Both the position numbers and the translations under genes were made by a program. This document shows, in pieces, positions 1 through 9,467 of a DNA stretch of 64,000 nt; position 1 is the first letter of the stretch; each line of letters begins with the position of its first letter. Location of the stretch: assembly GCA_028279425.1 (NCBI GenBank), contig JANQNV010000134.1, positions 1 to 64,000 of the forward strand, given 5' to 3'. Source of the stretch: Longimicrobiales bacterium (lineage in GTDB: Bacteria > Gemmatimonadota > Gemmatimonadetes > Longimicrobiales > Gaopeijiaceae). The notes below the pieces were generated by a model. The model searched no databases. It saw only the letters and a program-made list of their open reading frames with translations, and was not told the DNA's origin.

Positions 1-601
1 CTTCCTGCCCGGGAGGGGCGGGGGGCAGCGGGGCGGAAGGCGGAGGGGCGGAGGCTCGGTCGGGGGCTTCGGTGGGGGCGCCCGGCTGGGGAGCGTCAGA
101 TCCGGCAGCGTCGGCGGATCCCGCGACGGCGTCGGACCCGGACGCTGGGTCGCCGCCCTCGACTACGACGGCGGTGTCACCCGCCGCAACTGCACCCGAC
201 GAATCCCCGGCTCCATCCATCTCTACGACCTCTCCGGCATCCCCTCCGGCGGCGGCTTCTCCCGGTCCAGCCTCCGCCGATGGCGGCGATTCGACCGTCG
301 CCTGATCCCCCCCTCGGTTCCAGACGAGCATCACGACCGCGAGACCTGCGGCCGACGTCACCGCGAGTGCGAGGCCCTGGGCGGCGGTCCAACTCTGGCG
401 CCCCTTTTCGCCGTGAGACCACGACAGGATCACCGTCACGACGAGTCCGACGGCAAGGAGCGCCACGACGGACTGCTGGACCCGAGGTGTGAGCCCGAGC
501 GGGCTTTCCAGGGCATCCATGAGTTGGAGTGCGACGAAGGCCCCCGCCATGTAGGCCAGGAGCCACTGCACCACCCGCTTCTCTTTCAGCTGCTCGATCA
601 C
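1..601 (-). CDS. N-terminal part of a membrane-anchored protein (TPR/cyclase-type N-terminus), runs off the left edge
   Basis: Manual minus-strand reading from GTG at 601: VIEQLKEKRVVQWLLAYMAGAFVALQLMDALESPLGLTPRVQQSVVALLAVGLVVTVILSWSHGEKGRQSW..., open to base 1; absent from the ORF track because no stop lies in the window. Confidence 0.7.
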   Translation of the reverse strand, partial: MIEQLKEKRVVQWLLAYMAGAFVALQLMDALESPLGLTPRVQQSVVALLAVGLVVTVILSWSHGEKGRQSWTAAQGLALAVTSAAGLAVVMLVWNRGGDQATVESPPSAEAGPGEAAAGGDAGEVVEMDGAGDSSGAVAAGDTAVVVEGGDPASGSDAVAGSADAAGSDAPQPGAPTEAPDRASAPPPSAPLPPAPPGQE

Positions 602-796
602 CGCACCTCGCCTGGTCCGCGCACTCGGCGCGATGAGCTTGCAAGGAAGCACGGGAGTGGGCAAGCGGGCGCGGGGTCGTCTTGGCTTCGCGTCTCGACC
701 GCACCGGTAGCGGGAATGCTGGGCGCATGCCTAAGACTCTTCCGCGTCCGCAACCCGGTGATCACTTTGCTCAATACACCGTGACCCAGGCCAACC

Positions 797-1093
797 ATGC
801 CCGACTCAACCGTCAGCGTCGCCACGCTGAAGGCCCGGCTAAGCGACTACCTTCGACGCGTCCGAGCTGGCGAGACGTTCGTAGTCACGGATCGCGGAGT
901 CCCCGTGGCCCGTGTGGCACCAATGGAAGGCGCAGCATCCCTCAGGGGTCGGGCCGAAGAACTCGCCGCAGCGGGTCTGCTCCGCCCCCCGACAACGTCG
1001 ATGGACGCGTCGTTTGCCGACGCGAACAGGCCTAGCGACGCCGAGGGGCGTAGCCTGGAGTCGGTCCTCGACGAACGAGCGGAAGGCTTGTGA
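797..1093 (+). CDS. Phd/YefM-family antitoxin
   Basis: MPDSTVSVATLKARLSDYLRRVRAGETFVVTDRGVPVARV is a typical Phd/YefM fold sequence. Confidence 0.8.
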   Translation: MPDSTVSVATLKARLSDYLRRVRAGETFVVTDRGVPVARVAPMEGAASLRGRAEELAAAGLLRPPTTSMDASFADANRPSDAEGRSLESVLDERAEGL

Positions 1094-1260
1094 GATCCTG
1101 GGGCACTTCGGCGCTCGTCCCGCTCGTCTTGGGGCAACCGGCGTCCCTCGGGGTGCGAAGTATCCTCGAGGACGACCCGGAGATCGCCACGTGGTGAGGG
1201 ACGCCGGTGCAATGCCCCTCAGCGGCGGTATGTCTGCGGCACCATTCCCGGGCGGCCCGG
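1090..1260 (+). pseudogene. VapC-type PIN toxin remnant, nonsense-disrupted
   Basis: GTG at 1090 overlaps the antitoxin end; VRSWGTSALVPLVLGQPASLGVRSILEDDPEIATW then TGA (1195-1197) then in frame GTPVQCPSAAVCL; resembles VapC ...SSALVPL...DDPEI.TWWGTPVEC.SAL. Confidence 0.65.
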
Positions 1261-1275
1261 TGGGTCCGTAGTACG

Positions 1276-2433
1276 GTGCTGAACCGAGTCTTCCGGCGCG
1301 CACTCGTACTGGCGAGCTCATGTGGCGCGGTGGGCTTGGCGAGCGCCTGCGAGCGCACCGCGGATGCGTCACGAGGGATGAGTGCGCCCTCGTTGGATAC
1401 CAGTGCCATCACGACCATTCCGCTCGAAGAGGTCTACTCCACCGGCGCTCCGAGCTCAGGTGCGGCTTGGGGGTTCGGGCGCGTCGTGTCCGTAGCCGTG
1501 GACAGCGGGGGCGCCGCGTATGTGGCCGACGGTCAGGCCAGACAGATCGTGCTCGTGGATACGACCGGGAGCGTCTCGGACGTGCTCGGCCGAGCCGGCG
1601 ATGGGCCTGGGGAGTTTTCGATGATCTCCTGGGTGGACGTGTCGCCGTCGGGCGACATTTGGGTGAAGGATCCCCTCGCCAAGCGGCTGACGATTTTTGC
1701 GGCACGTACTCGCGAACCACGGACCGTTCGCTATCCGGCTATCGGCCGCGACACCTCAATCCCCTGGCTGGCGTCGTTCGTCCGAGACTCGGTGCTTTCC
1801 GTTGTCGAGCATCGTCTCGAGGCCAGATGGTCGCGCGCCGCGGTAGTTTCCTACCGCCTTCGAGACGAGGTGCTGCTCGAGGAATCTCGGCAGGTTCTAC
1901 CCGTCTTCGAGCGACCGGCCTGGGTCCAATCGACGGTGGGTCGGGTCCGGACCAGCTCGGCCCCACCATTCTCGCCCGTCGTCGCGGTAGCCCCCGCGCG
2001 GGCCGGGGCCTGGCGGGCATACACGTCGGACTTCCGCCTTGAACTCCTGGACGACTCGGCCCGTGTGGTCCAAACGGTGGTGTATCCGCTCCGAGGCCAG
2101 AGCGTACCGAAGAGGACCCGTGACAGCATTGCGGCGGCTCTATCCATCGAGGAGGCCCGCGTTCCCGCAGAGGTTCCTCCGATCCTCACGCTGCAGGTGG
2201 ACGAGGCCGACCGGGTTTGGGTCGGGGTTACCGAGGACGGGGTCACGCTCACCCTGTGGCACGTCTTCGATGCGACCGGGCGACATGTGGCGCGATTTCT
2301 CCCTCCGCGGGAACTCCGCTTCCGGCCGCACCAAGTAGCCATCCGCGGCCGAATGATCGCTGGAGTCGTCGAGAATGCGCTGGAGGTTCAGGACATCGTC
2401 GTGCTCCGCGTCCCCGACCGATTTCCCTGGTGA
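1276..2433 (+). CDS. 6-bladed beta-propeller lipoprotein
   Basis: Signal peptide with lipobox (GLASAC); NHL-like repeats (VSVAVDSGGAAYVADGQARQIVLVD..GSVSDVLGRAGDGPGEF). Confidence 0.65.
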   Translation: MLNRVFRRALVLASSCGAVGLASACERTADASRGMSAPSLDTSAITTIPLEEVYSTGAPSSGAAWGFGRVVSVAVDSGGAAYVADGQARQIVLVDTTGSVSDVLGRAGDGPGEFSMISWVDVSPSGDIWVKDPLAKRLTIFAARTREPRTVRYPAIGRDTSIPWLASFVRDSVLSVVEHRLEARWSRAAVVSYRLRDEVLLEESRQVLPVFERPAWVQSTVGRVRTSSAPPFSPVVAVAPARAGAWRAYTSDFRLELLDDSARVVQTVVYPLRGQSVPKRTRDSIAAALSIEEARVPAEVPPILTLQVDEADRVWVGVTEDGVTLTLWHVFDATGRHVARFLPPRELRFRPHQVAIRGRMIAGVVENALEVQDIVVLRVPDRFPW

Positions 2434-2453
2434 GCCGCGGTGTGCCCGCTTCC

Positions 2454-3017
2454 TCAGCCGGTGAACCGCTCGAGCTCGAGCGAGGCCAGTCCTCCCGCCT
2501 CATCGAATCGGCTCAACCACACCCGGTAGCCGGCACTCCCATACACGTAGACCCGTCGGTAGACCCCTTCCGCATCCTCGGCTCTCTCGGACACGATCGC
2601 GACCTGGAAGGGGAAGGCCAGCGAGCACGCCCGCATTCGGGCCGTGATCGAGTCCGGCACGGGCGCCAACCGCCAGCCGAAGAAGTCCAGGCATTCGAAG
2701 ATCGCTTCTACGTTGCCCGAGCCGATCCCGATGGCTTCTGCGGCAGCTCGGCGAGCCCCGACCTCCTCGGGAGACGAATCGGCGAAGCCACCGCCTCGCC
2801 AGGCGACGGGCACGAGTCTCGGATCCAGGCGCAGCTCGGCACCTTCGGATTCACGCGCGATGGCCATCAGAAGCTGACGAACCTCGTCGCCGTCACCGGG
2901 CTCAGGCATCGGTCCGCTGCACGCTGTGAGGGCAACGGCGAAGGAGATCAATGCGCTAGCCCAGGATCCGGTCCGGTTGTTCCAGCGCATCGCTTGGCGG
3001 TATTGGGCGGCAGCCAT
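2454..3017 (-). CDS. hypothetical lipoprotein
   Basis: ORF with signal peptide and cysteine (FAVALTACSG). Confidence 0.5.
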   Translation of the reverse strand: MAAAQYRQAMRWNNRTGSWASALISFAVALTACSGPMPEPGDGDEVRQLLMAIARESEGAELRLDPRLVPVAWRGGGFADSSPEEVGARRAAAEAIGIGSGNVEAIFECLDFFGWRLAPVPDSITARMRACSLAFPFQVAIVSERAEDAEGVYRRVYVYGSAGYRVWLSRFDEAGGLASLELERFTG

Positions 3018-3337
3018 GGGTCAAGAGCTCGACGGAGTGCTGGTAGGGCGCGCCGCCGATCAGGATAGTCTCCGTCGCGAGAAGCGCCCAGGACGAGGCC
3101 GAAAGCACTACGAGCCCAGCCTAGCTCAACCGTCCGTCGAATCGGGGGCGAACCACTGTTGCCAGTGTTTCGGATCGGGTAGCTATTGTGCTCCCCCGCA
3201 GTTCAACGCGAAAGCGCAGTGCGGACCGGGCGTCTGCCAAGGAAGCTGCTCCGGTTCGGCCGAGTAGCGATCGGACCGTTCGGGTGCAGGCGAGGTAAGC
3301 CTGCATCCGAACGGTCTCAACTCGAGGATACTCTGGC

Positions 3338-4594
3338 GTGGGAAAGTCCAACCTAGCCGCCGGCTGTGCCTGCCTCTTCCTGACGTTCGCAACGGGTTGC
3401 GACGACGCCCCTGCTACAGAGCTGGCTAGGGGGAGGGTCGCCCACCATCCAACCAGCTTTCGGCTTGAGTTCGACCTCCAGATCGGGTCGCTCGACGGGG
3501 CCAATGACGTGTTCACGCGGGTAGAGGCGCTTCTTCCGCGTGCTGACGGTTCTGTGGTCGTGCTCGAGCCGACCGCCGGCGGAGCTCTCGAGTTCGACGA
3601 AGAAGGCCGGTTCGTCAGGCAAATGGGCCGAATAGGGTCAGGACCGGCAGAGTTCCAGTTTCCGCTTCATCTTGGGTGGTGGGGCAAGGAGGGTGCGATA
3701 TGGATAAGTGATCCCATCATCTCACGGTTGACCGTCTTTTCCGCGACGGGCGACCTAGTGCACTCTCGCGCGGTGTCCCTCGGCGGCCGAAAGACCGACA
3801 TGGAGTCCGGGTCAGAGTTCATTACCTATCGGGTAATGGAAGACAGTGTTGTGGTTGGAGTCTCCGAGATTACCCCCTGGGGCGTGCCAAACAGCCCCGT
3901 GACGGTCGCGCCAGCGTCCGATGGCGTCGGGCAACCCTTGACCATTGTCGAACTAGAGCGGAGCGAGTCTTCGATCCCGATCCCTATTCTGACGCAAGGG
4001 GGCGGCGGTGTAATGGAAGACCCCCTGCCAGACGGACCGATGCTCCGTTTCTCCCCCGACGGACAGTTCGCCTTCACGGTCTCCCGGACCAATCCCGTGT
4101 CCAATGACTCGGCGCTGGTTGTTGCGACGGCCATTGATGTCAACGGCGCCATAGGGTGGCGCCGTCACCTATGGGTCAGTCCAGTCGATGTGCCATCTCA
4201 GGTCCGAGACTCCATCCTGACCTTCTGGGAAGACGAGGTCCAGGACTTCCCATACTTTGGCGAGGTTTCGCCCCAACAGTCTGCCTCCGCCGTGGAGCAA
4301 ATGCTTGACCTTCCTCGCTTCTACCCGCCTGTCATCGCGGCCGTGCCCACCGGGGAAAACGGACTGTGGCTGGCGATACCCGCCGACGATCGGACAGCCC
4401 GGGTTCACATACTCGACGACACGGGGTCGGAGGAGGGAGTACTCGAGATCGAGCTCGCACTCGCGCGCACCCTGGCCGCGGCAACGGGGTCCTACGCCTG
4501 GGCGATCTCTGAGGGCCCGTTCGGAATACCGGTAGTCAAGCGGTTCCGGATAGTGCAGGGCGTGGGTCCGGGACTGCCCGAGCCCACTCTTTAG
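3338..4594 (+). CDS. 6-bladed beta-propeller lipoprotein
   Basis: GTG start, lipobox (FATGC); VFTRVEALLPRADGSVVVLEPTAGGALEFDEEGRFVRQMGRIGSGPAEF propeller pattern. Confidence 0.6.
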   Translation: MGKSNLAAGCACLFLTFATGCDDAPATELARGRVAHHPTSFRLEFDLQIGSLDGANDVFTRVEALLPRADGSVVVLEPTAGGALEFDEEGRFVRQMGRIGSGPAEFQFPLHLGWWGKEGAIWISDPIISRLTVFSATGDLVHSRAVSLGGRKTDMESGSEFITYRVMEDSVVVGVSEITPWGVPNSPVTVAPASDGVGQPLTIVELERSESSIPIPILTQGGGGVMEDPLPDGPMLRFSPDGQFAFTVSRTNPVSNDSALVVATAIDVNGAIGWRRHLWVSPVDVPSQVRDSILTFWEDEVQDFPYFGEVSPQQSASAVEQMLDLPRFYPPVIAAVPTGENGLWLAIPADDRTARVHILDDTGSEEGVLEIELALARTLAAATGSYAWAISEGPFGIPVVKRFRIVQGVGPGLPEPTL

Positions 4595-5035
4595 GGCGAC
4601 TTCCCGCTCCGTCCCCTCGCCATTTCTCGCTTGAGTCGGCCGGGCCGCTCCAGCGTCACCCGTCGTTTCCGAGCAGTCGCTTCGCGGAGACGCTCCAGTG
4701 AGTATCAGACCATTCGCGCGCGGCGGTTCGGCGCAGATGAATGCACGTATCTTCGGCCGGCAACCGAATACGGATCGCCGTAAGGTTGTTCGCCGCCAAC
4801 CACTACCAAAGTGTCCCCGCTGGCCTCACCCCGAGGGGCCCAACGCCCAAGGAAACGCGGACGATAGGGCCCAAACCGGTGTAACCTCCGGCGTTTCTGG
4901 TCTTCTGTCAGACGATCCGGGGCCGACCTTCCACCGGATAGCCGAGCTTCGCCGGGTTTCCAGGCACGCCCCCGGCCTCCCCGCCGGTCGGGCGCTCAAA
5001 GGCAACGCATGGGTCGGGGGACATCCGAACCTTCC

Positions 5036-5065
5036 TTGCACAAAATAACTACAGTGTGACATAAT
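5036..5065 (+). promoter_or_regulatory. sigma70-like promoter for padR-permease operon
   Basis: TTGCAC (5036-5041), 18-bp spacer, CATAAT (5060-5065), upstream of ATG at 5100. Confidence 0.4.
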
Positions 5066-5099
5066 GGTCGCGAATCCTCGTGCCCAAGAGCGAAGCGAC

Positions 5100-5432
5100 A
5101 TGCCCTATCTCGGTGAGTTCGAACAGCTGATCCTATACTCCGTGCTTCATCTGGATGACCGAGCCTTCGGCCTGTCCATTCGCGAGGAGATCGAGGCCCG
5201 CACCGGCCGCACGGTATCCTCGGGCGCGATCTATACCGCCCTCGGCAGGATGGAAGAGCGGGGACTGGTGACGTCGTACGTGGCCGATCCGATCGAGGGC
5301 CGGGTCGGCCGTCCCCGCAAATACTACCGACTCGAGCCCGCAGGTGCCCGGGCACTCCACGACAGCTACACGACCATTCAGGCGATGGCAAACGGTGCCG
5401 TATCGCGGCTACGCACGTTGGCGGAGAGCTGA
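5100..5432 (+). CDS. PadR-family transcriptional regulator
   Basis: MPYLGEFEQLILYSVLHLDDRAFGLSIREEIEARTGRTVSSGAIYTALGRMEERGLV: PadR winged helix. Confidence 0.88.
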   Translation: MPYLGEFEQLILYSVLHLDDRAFGLSIREEIEARTGRTVSSGAIYTALGRMEERGLVTSYVADPIEGRVGRPRKYYRLEPAGARALHDSYTTIQAMANGAVSRLRTLAES

Positions 5433-5435
5433 GCT

Positions 5436-8099
5436 GTGCGGGGTCACTCGAAGCTGCCGCCCCGCCTACTGCGTCTATTCGCGCGATGGATCGTCCGAGG
5501 GACCGATTCCCCCTACATCCTCGGCGATCTCGACGAGGGCTGGATGCGGGACCGCAGCCGGGGCCACTCCCCCATGCGGGCGTCGGTGCGGTTTGCGGGG
5601 AACGCCCTCCAGTCGGCCGTCATTGTCGCGCTTCGCCGGCTCCCGGCTGGGCTTCGGGGCGGTTCGTGGCTCGACGTGAAGCTCGGGTTCCGAATGGTGC
5701 GCCGTCAGCCCTCCATGACCGCTGTGTCGCTCTTCGCACTGGGGATCGGGATTCCGCTTGCGATGGTGCCTGGCCAGCTCGAGCGGGCCCTGACGGCGGA
5801 TCTCCCCTTCGACGAAGGCGAGGATATCGTAGGCATCCGCACCGTACACGTACAGTCTGGCCGCAGCTGGACGCGCACACTCCACGACTTCGAGCTCTGG
5901 AGGCGCGAGCTCGACAGCTTCAACAGCCTGGGCGCGTGGGACGCCGCGCACTACAACGTGTCGGTGGAAGGCGGCTGGGCGGGGCCGGTCTCGGGAGCCG
6001 CCATCACCGCGTCGGCATTCGAGATCACGCGGGTGCCACCGCTCCTCGGACGTGTGCTCCTCCCCTCGGACGAACGACCGGGAGCACCTGCGGTGGTCGT
6101 GCTCGGCCACTCCCTCTGGCGTTCGGCCTTCGGTAGCGACCTCGACGTCATCGGGCGGGTCGTGCGCGTCAGCGGCATCCCACACGAGGTGGTCGGGATC
6201 ATGCCCGAGGGGTACCTGTTCCCCAACAACGAGCGGCTCTGGATCCCCTTCCGCGCCCGAGGGATCGACCACCCGGTCGGTGAGGGCCCCACCATCGAGG
6301 TCTTCGGCCGCTTGGCCGACGGGGTGACCCGGGCGCAGGCCAATGCCGAGGTGGGGCGCCTGGCAGCGCGTCTGGCGACCGATTCACCGGCCACACACGG
6401 TCGCCTCCGCCCTGAAGTCGTCGGGTACGCGCAGCTGACGTACTTCGGCGATCCGTTGTTTGCCATCGTCAAGGTCGTGGGACTGCTCCTCCTGGTCATC
6501 GCCTGTGGAAACGTGGGACTGCTGATTCTGGCGCGGACCGCGATGCGGACGTCGGAAATCGCCGTGCGGACGGCCTTGGGGGCGGGCCGCGGTCGGATCG
6601 TCGTGCAGGTCTTCGTCGAGACTCTGGTGACCGCCCTCCTCGCGGTCTCGATCGGCCTACTGCTCGCCGATGGGGTAGCTGCGCTTGGTCACCGGACTCT
6701 CGGAGATCAGCTTCCCTTCTGGCTGGACCTCGGGGTGACCTGGGAGACCGTATTGGTGGCCCTCGCGCTCGGTGCCCTGAGCGCCGTCATCGCTGGGGTG
6801 ATTCCGGCGCTGAAGGCCACGGCCGGCGAGGTCCACACGTATCTCAAGGACGGGGGTCGCGGAGCCTCGTCGATGCGCTTTGGAGCCTTCTCGACGGCCC
6901 TGGTCGTTGCAGAGGTAGCGTTGGCGGTCTGGTTCTTCACCATGGGAAGCCCCTTGATTCCGTCTGCCATCGGGGCGTTCGGCCATGGAGCAGGCGTCGA
7001 CCCCGACGAATACCTCATGGCGAACGTCTGGTATCCGGGCGCGCGACCCGGTTTGGACGGGCTCGCGGTAGACTCAGCCCGGCTTCGGCAGCGAATCGCG
7101 CAAGCGCACCAGGAAATCGTTCGCACCCTCGGCCGGGAAGCGGTCTTCGGCGGGAGCGCCATGGGGTCTGTCGTGCCCGGGACGAGCCATTCCGGGCAGT
7201 GGATCGAGGTGGAGGGGCTACCCCGTCTCGATGACACTCCTGCCCACTGGGTGCGCACCGCCACGGTCGTGCCGGGGTTCTTCGAGCAGCTCGGCCAGCA
7301 GGCCGTGGCTGGCCGCACGTTCCGGCCACTCGACGGCGAGCAAGCCGACTCCACCCCGGTGATCGTCGTGAACACCCAACTCGTCGCGCAGGTGCTCGGG
7401 GGTCGGAACGCGGTGGGGCGACGGATCCGGCGGGTGGACCGAGGCGGTTCGAATCCAGGTGAATGGCTCGAGATCGTCGGCGTCGTGCCACGCCTCGGGA
7501 TGTTCGTGCCCGATCCGCGCCTGGACGCCGGGTACTACCGCCCGGCGGCACCAGGCGAGTTGAACCCGATCCAGATGGCCGTCCAGGTGAATGGGGACCC
7601 CGTCGCCTTCGCCGGTCGCCTCCGGGAGGTCGTGGCTGCGGTGGACCCCGAGCTACAGGTGACCACGGCAGGTTCGATGACCCACGTCATCTCGACGACG
7701 CGCAGCGACGGACGGTGGGGGCTTCTCCTCTTCGGGGCGATCGCCTCGGTGGCCATCGTGCTGTCGGCGGCCGGCCTGTACGCCCTGGTCGGCTTCACCG
7801 TCTCTCGCCGCACGCGCGAGATCGGCATCCGGACCGCGCTGGGAGCGTCGAAGGGCAGAATCGCCTGGGGCGTCGCGATGCGGGCTCTGCTCCAGCTGTG
7901 CGCGGGTGTGGCGTTGGGCGCCCTCCTGGCGCTCCTCATCACGCCCCGCATGTACAACGGACCGGGGATGATCCACGTGCAGTGGAGTCAACTGGTCAGC
8001 ATCGTCGCGGCCGGCGTCTTCGCGATCGGACTCCTCGCCTGCGTGCCTCCCATCCTTCGTAGCCTGAGGATCACGCCCATGGAGGCGCTGGTGGAGTGA
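5436..8099 (+). CDS. ADOP-type ABC transporter permease (MacB/FtsX-like)
   Basis: 887 aa, two FtsX domains with MacB-like periplasmic regions; PadR gene immediately upstream as in ADOP systems. Confidence 0.85.
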   Translation: MRGHSKLPPRLLRLFARWIVRGTDSPYILGDLDEGWMRDRSRGHSPMRASVRFAGNALQSAVIVALRRLPAGLRGGSWLDVKLGFRMVRRQPSMTAVSLFALGIGIPLAMVPGQLERALTADLPFDEGEDIVGIRTVHVQSGRSWTRTLHDFELWRRELDSFNSLGAWDAAHYNVSVEGGWAGPVSGAAITASAFEITRVPPLLGRVLLPSDERPGAPAVVVLGHSLWRSAFGSDLDVIGRVVRVSGIPHEVVGIMPEGYLFPNNERLWIPFRARGIDHPVGEGPTIEVFGRLADGVTRAQANAEVGRLAARLATDSPATHGRLRPEVVGYAQLTYFGDPLFAIVKVVGLLLLVIACGNVGLLILARTAMRTSEIAVRTALGAGRGRIVVQVFVETLVTALLAVSIGLLLADGVAALGHRTLGDQLPFWLDLGVTWETVLVALALGALSAVIAGVIPALKATAGEVHTYLKDGGRGASSMRFGAFSTALVVAEVALAVWFFTMGSPLIPSAIGAFGHGAGVDPDEYLMANVWYPGARPGLDGLAVDSARLRQRIAQAHQEIVRTLGREAVFGGSAMGSVVPGTSHSGQWIEVEGLPRLDDTPAHWVRTATVVPGFFEQLGQQAVAGRTFRPLDGEQADSTPVIVVNTQLVAQVLGGRNAVGRRIRRVDRGGSNPGEWLEIVGVVPRLGMFVPDPRLDAGYYRPAAPGELNPIQMAVQVNGDPVAFAGRLREVVAAVDPELQVTTAGSMTHVISTTRSDGRWGLLLFGAIASVAIVLSAAGLYALVGFTVSRRTREIGIRTALGASKGRIAWGVAMRALLQLCAGVALGALLALLITPRMYNGPGMIHVQWSQLVSIVAAGVFAIGLLACVPPILRSLRITPMEALVE

Positions 8100-8120
8100 G
8101 GCGGGTCCGCTCCATGCGAT

Positions 8121-8933
8121 CTACCCGTCGAAAGCGATCGCGATTCGCCCGAACGCGAACCCTCCGGGCTCTGCGTGGTAGCTCGCCCCCCGGAAGAGCA
8201 CCTCGTAGGAAGCCGTGACTCCGAGCATGCTGACGCGGGCGCCGAACGACGCCGTCGGCACGAGCGGAATCGGCCGCAGGCCTGACAAGAGATAGTCGTG
8301 GCCCTGGAGGATCGCCCCCGCGGAGCCGGTCACCTTCACACCGGGCAGGAACGGCGCGGTGACGAGTCCACCGACCTGGAGTCCCGCGAAGCTCCGGATC
8401 ACGCCGACCTCCGCCCGACCTTCGACCCAGCCGTCGAAGTGGGAGGATTCATCGGCAAAGCGCCGTTGTCGAACCCACCAGACGCCGAGATCTACTCGGG
8501 AGTCGAGTTGCCTCTCCCACCCGCTTGGTTCGCGGAACCCGAGCACACGATGCGTCAGCCTCTGAATGGCCTCGCCACCAGCCCCTGGACCCACGAGGCC
8601 AAATGCGACCCCGACGCCGGAGTCGCGGGCACTTGCAGTCGCCAGGCCACAACCGAGCGTCACGCGAACCCAGCCTGCTGGCCGGCGCTGGCCACCTATC
8701 ACCCGTTCGTCTCTTGGTGTGAAGATCCGATGCAGAAGCCTCGCGCCTATCCTCCTATCCCGACAGAGGTCGGAGCGACCGTTCCGCACGAGCGTCACCG
8801 CCGCACCGTGGGTGTATTCGAAGTCGGTCGAGCGTGTCGGGGAGAATCCCTTGAAGAAATCGTTGTCCAGCTCCACCGATCCCGCCCAGCCCTGCGCGAG
8901 TAGCGGGGCCGGGACGCGAAGAACCAGGAGCAT
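8121..8933 (-). CDS. LpxR-like (DUF2219) outer-membrane protein
   Basis: Signal peptide then WAGSVELDNDFFKGFSPTRSTDFEYTHGAAVTLV, resembling the lipid A 3-O-deacylase/DUF2219 N-terminus; ORF open upstream to 9200, start uncertain. Confidence 0.5.
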   Translation of the reverse strand: MLLVLRVPAPLLAQGWAGSVELDNDFFKGFSPTRSTDFEYTHGAAVTLVRNGRSDLCRDRRIGARLLHRIFTPRDERVIGGQRRPAGWVRVTLGCGLATASARDSGVGVAFGLVGPGAGGEAIQRLTHRVLGFREPSGWERQLDSRVDLGVWWVRQRRFADESSHFDGWVEGRAEVGVIRSFAGLQVGGLVTAPFLPGVKVTGSAGAILQGHDYLLSGLRPIPLVPTASFGARVSMLGVTASYEVLFRGASYHAEPGGFAFGRIAIAFDG

Positions 8934-9285
8934 TCCGGCAAGGAGAGCCAGGGGAGCGCCCCGGACCAACCCGGGGCGCCACCCTGGCCTCTCGCTATTC
9001 AGCTTCACGAACCATTTGGACTCCAACGCGTATCGGGCCGCTCGCGGGAGAAGGCGCAGCAGAGAACCCCTTGGCACGGAGCGGACGTCAGGGCCCCGCA
9101 ATGGCGCATCGATGGCGGCCCCGGGGCGCGCCACCCGGACTCCGGCGCTGAACCGGCCCCGAGTTTGGCTCCCAAACGACATCCGAGCCACGCCGGGCAC
9201 CGATCCTTACACCGCAGCGCCTTCGGCCACGGACAGATCTCACCCCGCATAGCCGTAAGGCCATGCCGGGCGGCGCCTCGAAGAG

Positions 9286-9328
9286 TGTCCCCGGCTGGAC
9301 TCGAACCAGCGGCCTACTGCTTAGGAGG
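9286..9328. repeat. attL-type core: 43-bp direct repeat copy 1 (tRNA-Arg 3' portion)
   Basis: TGTCCCCGGCTGGACTCGAACCAGCGGCCTACTGCTTAGGAGG, identical to 25232-25274. Confidence 0.92.
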
Positions 9329-9433
9329 AATGGACTCCCCCGCCCCGATCCGGCGATCTTCGCATGGTTGAGCCACATCCCTTCCGATTCCCGCCGCCTT
9401 TCAGCCCGTTTCCGCCGACTTCCGCCGCCTCGA

Positions 9434-9453
9434 TTGGCACAGTTTTGACACAG
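9434..9453 (+). promoter_or_regulatory. putative integrase arm-type sites (left)
   Basis: TTGGCACAGTTTTGACACAG: two TTGRCACAG copies spaced 11 bp, mirrored at 25151-25170. Confidence 0.5.
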
Positions 9454-9467
9454 CGGAGACCGGTGGC

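Noticed and set aside
9286-9328. Possible second tRNA-Arg gene
   Set aside because: Only the 3' 43 nt are present and the cloverleaf 5' half is missing; it is the att duplication
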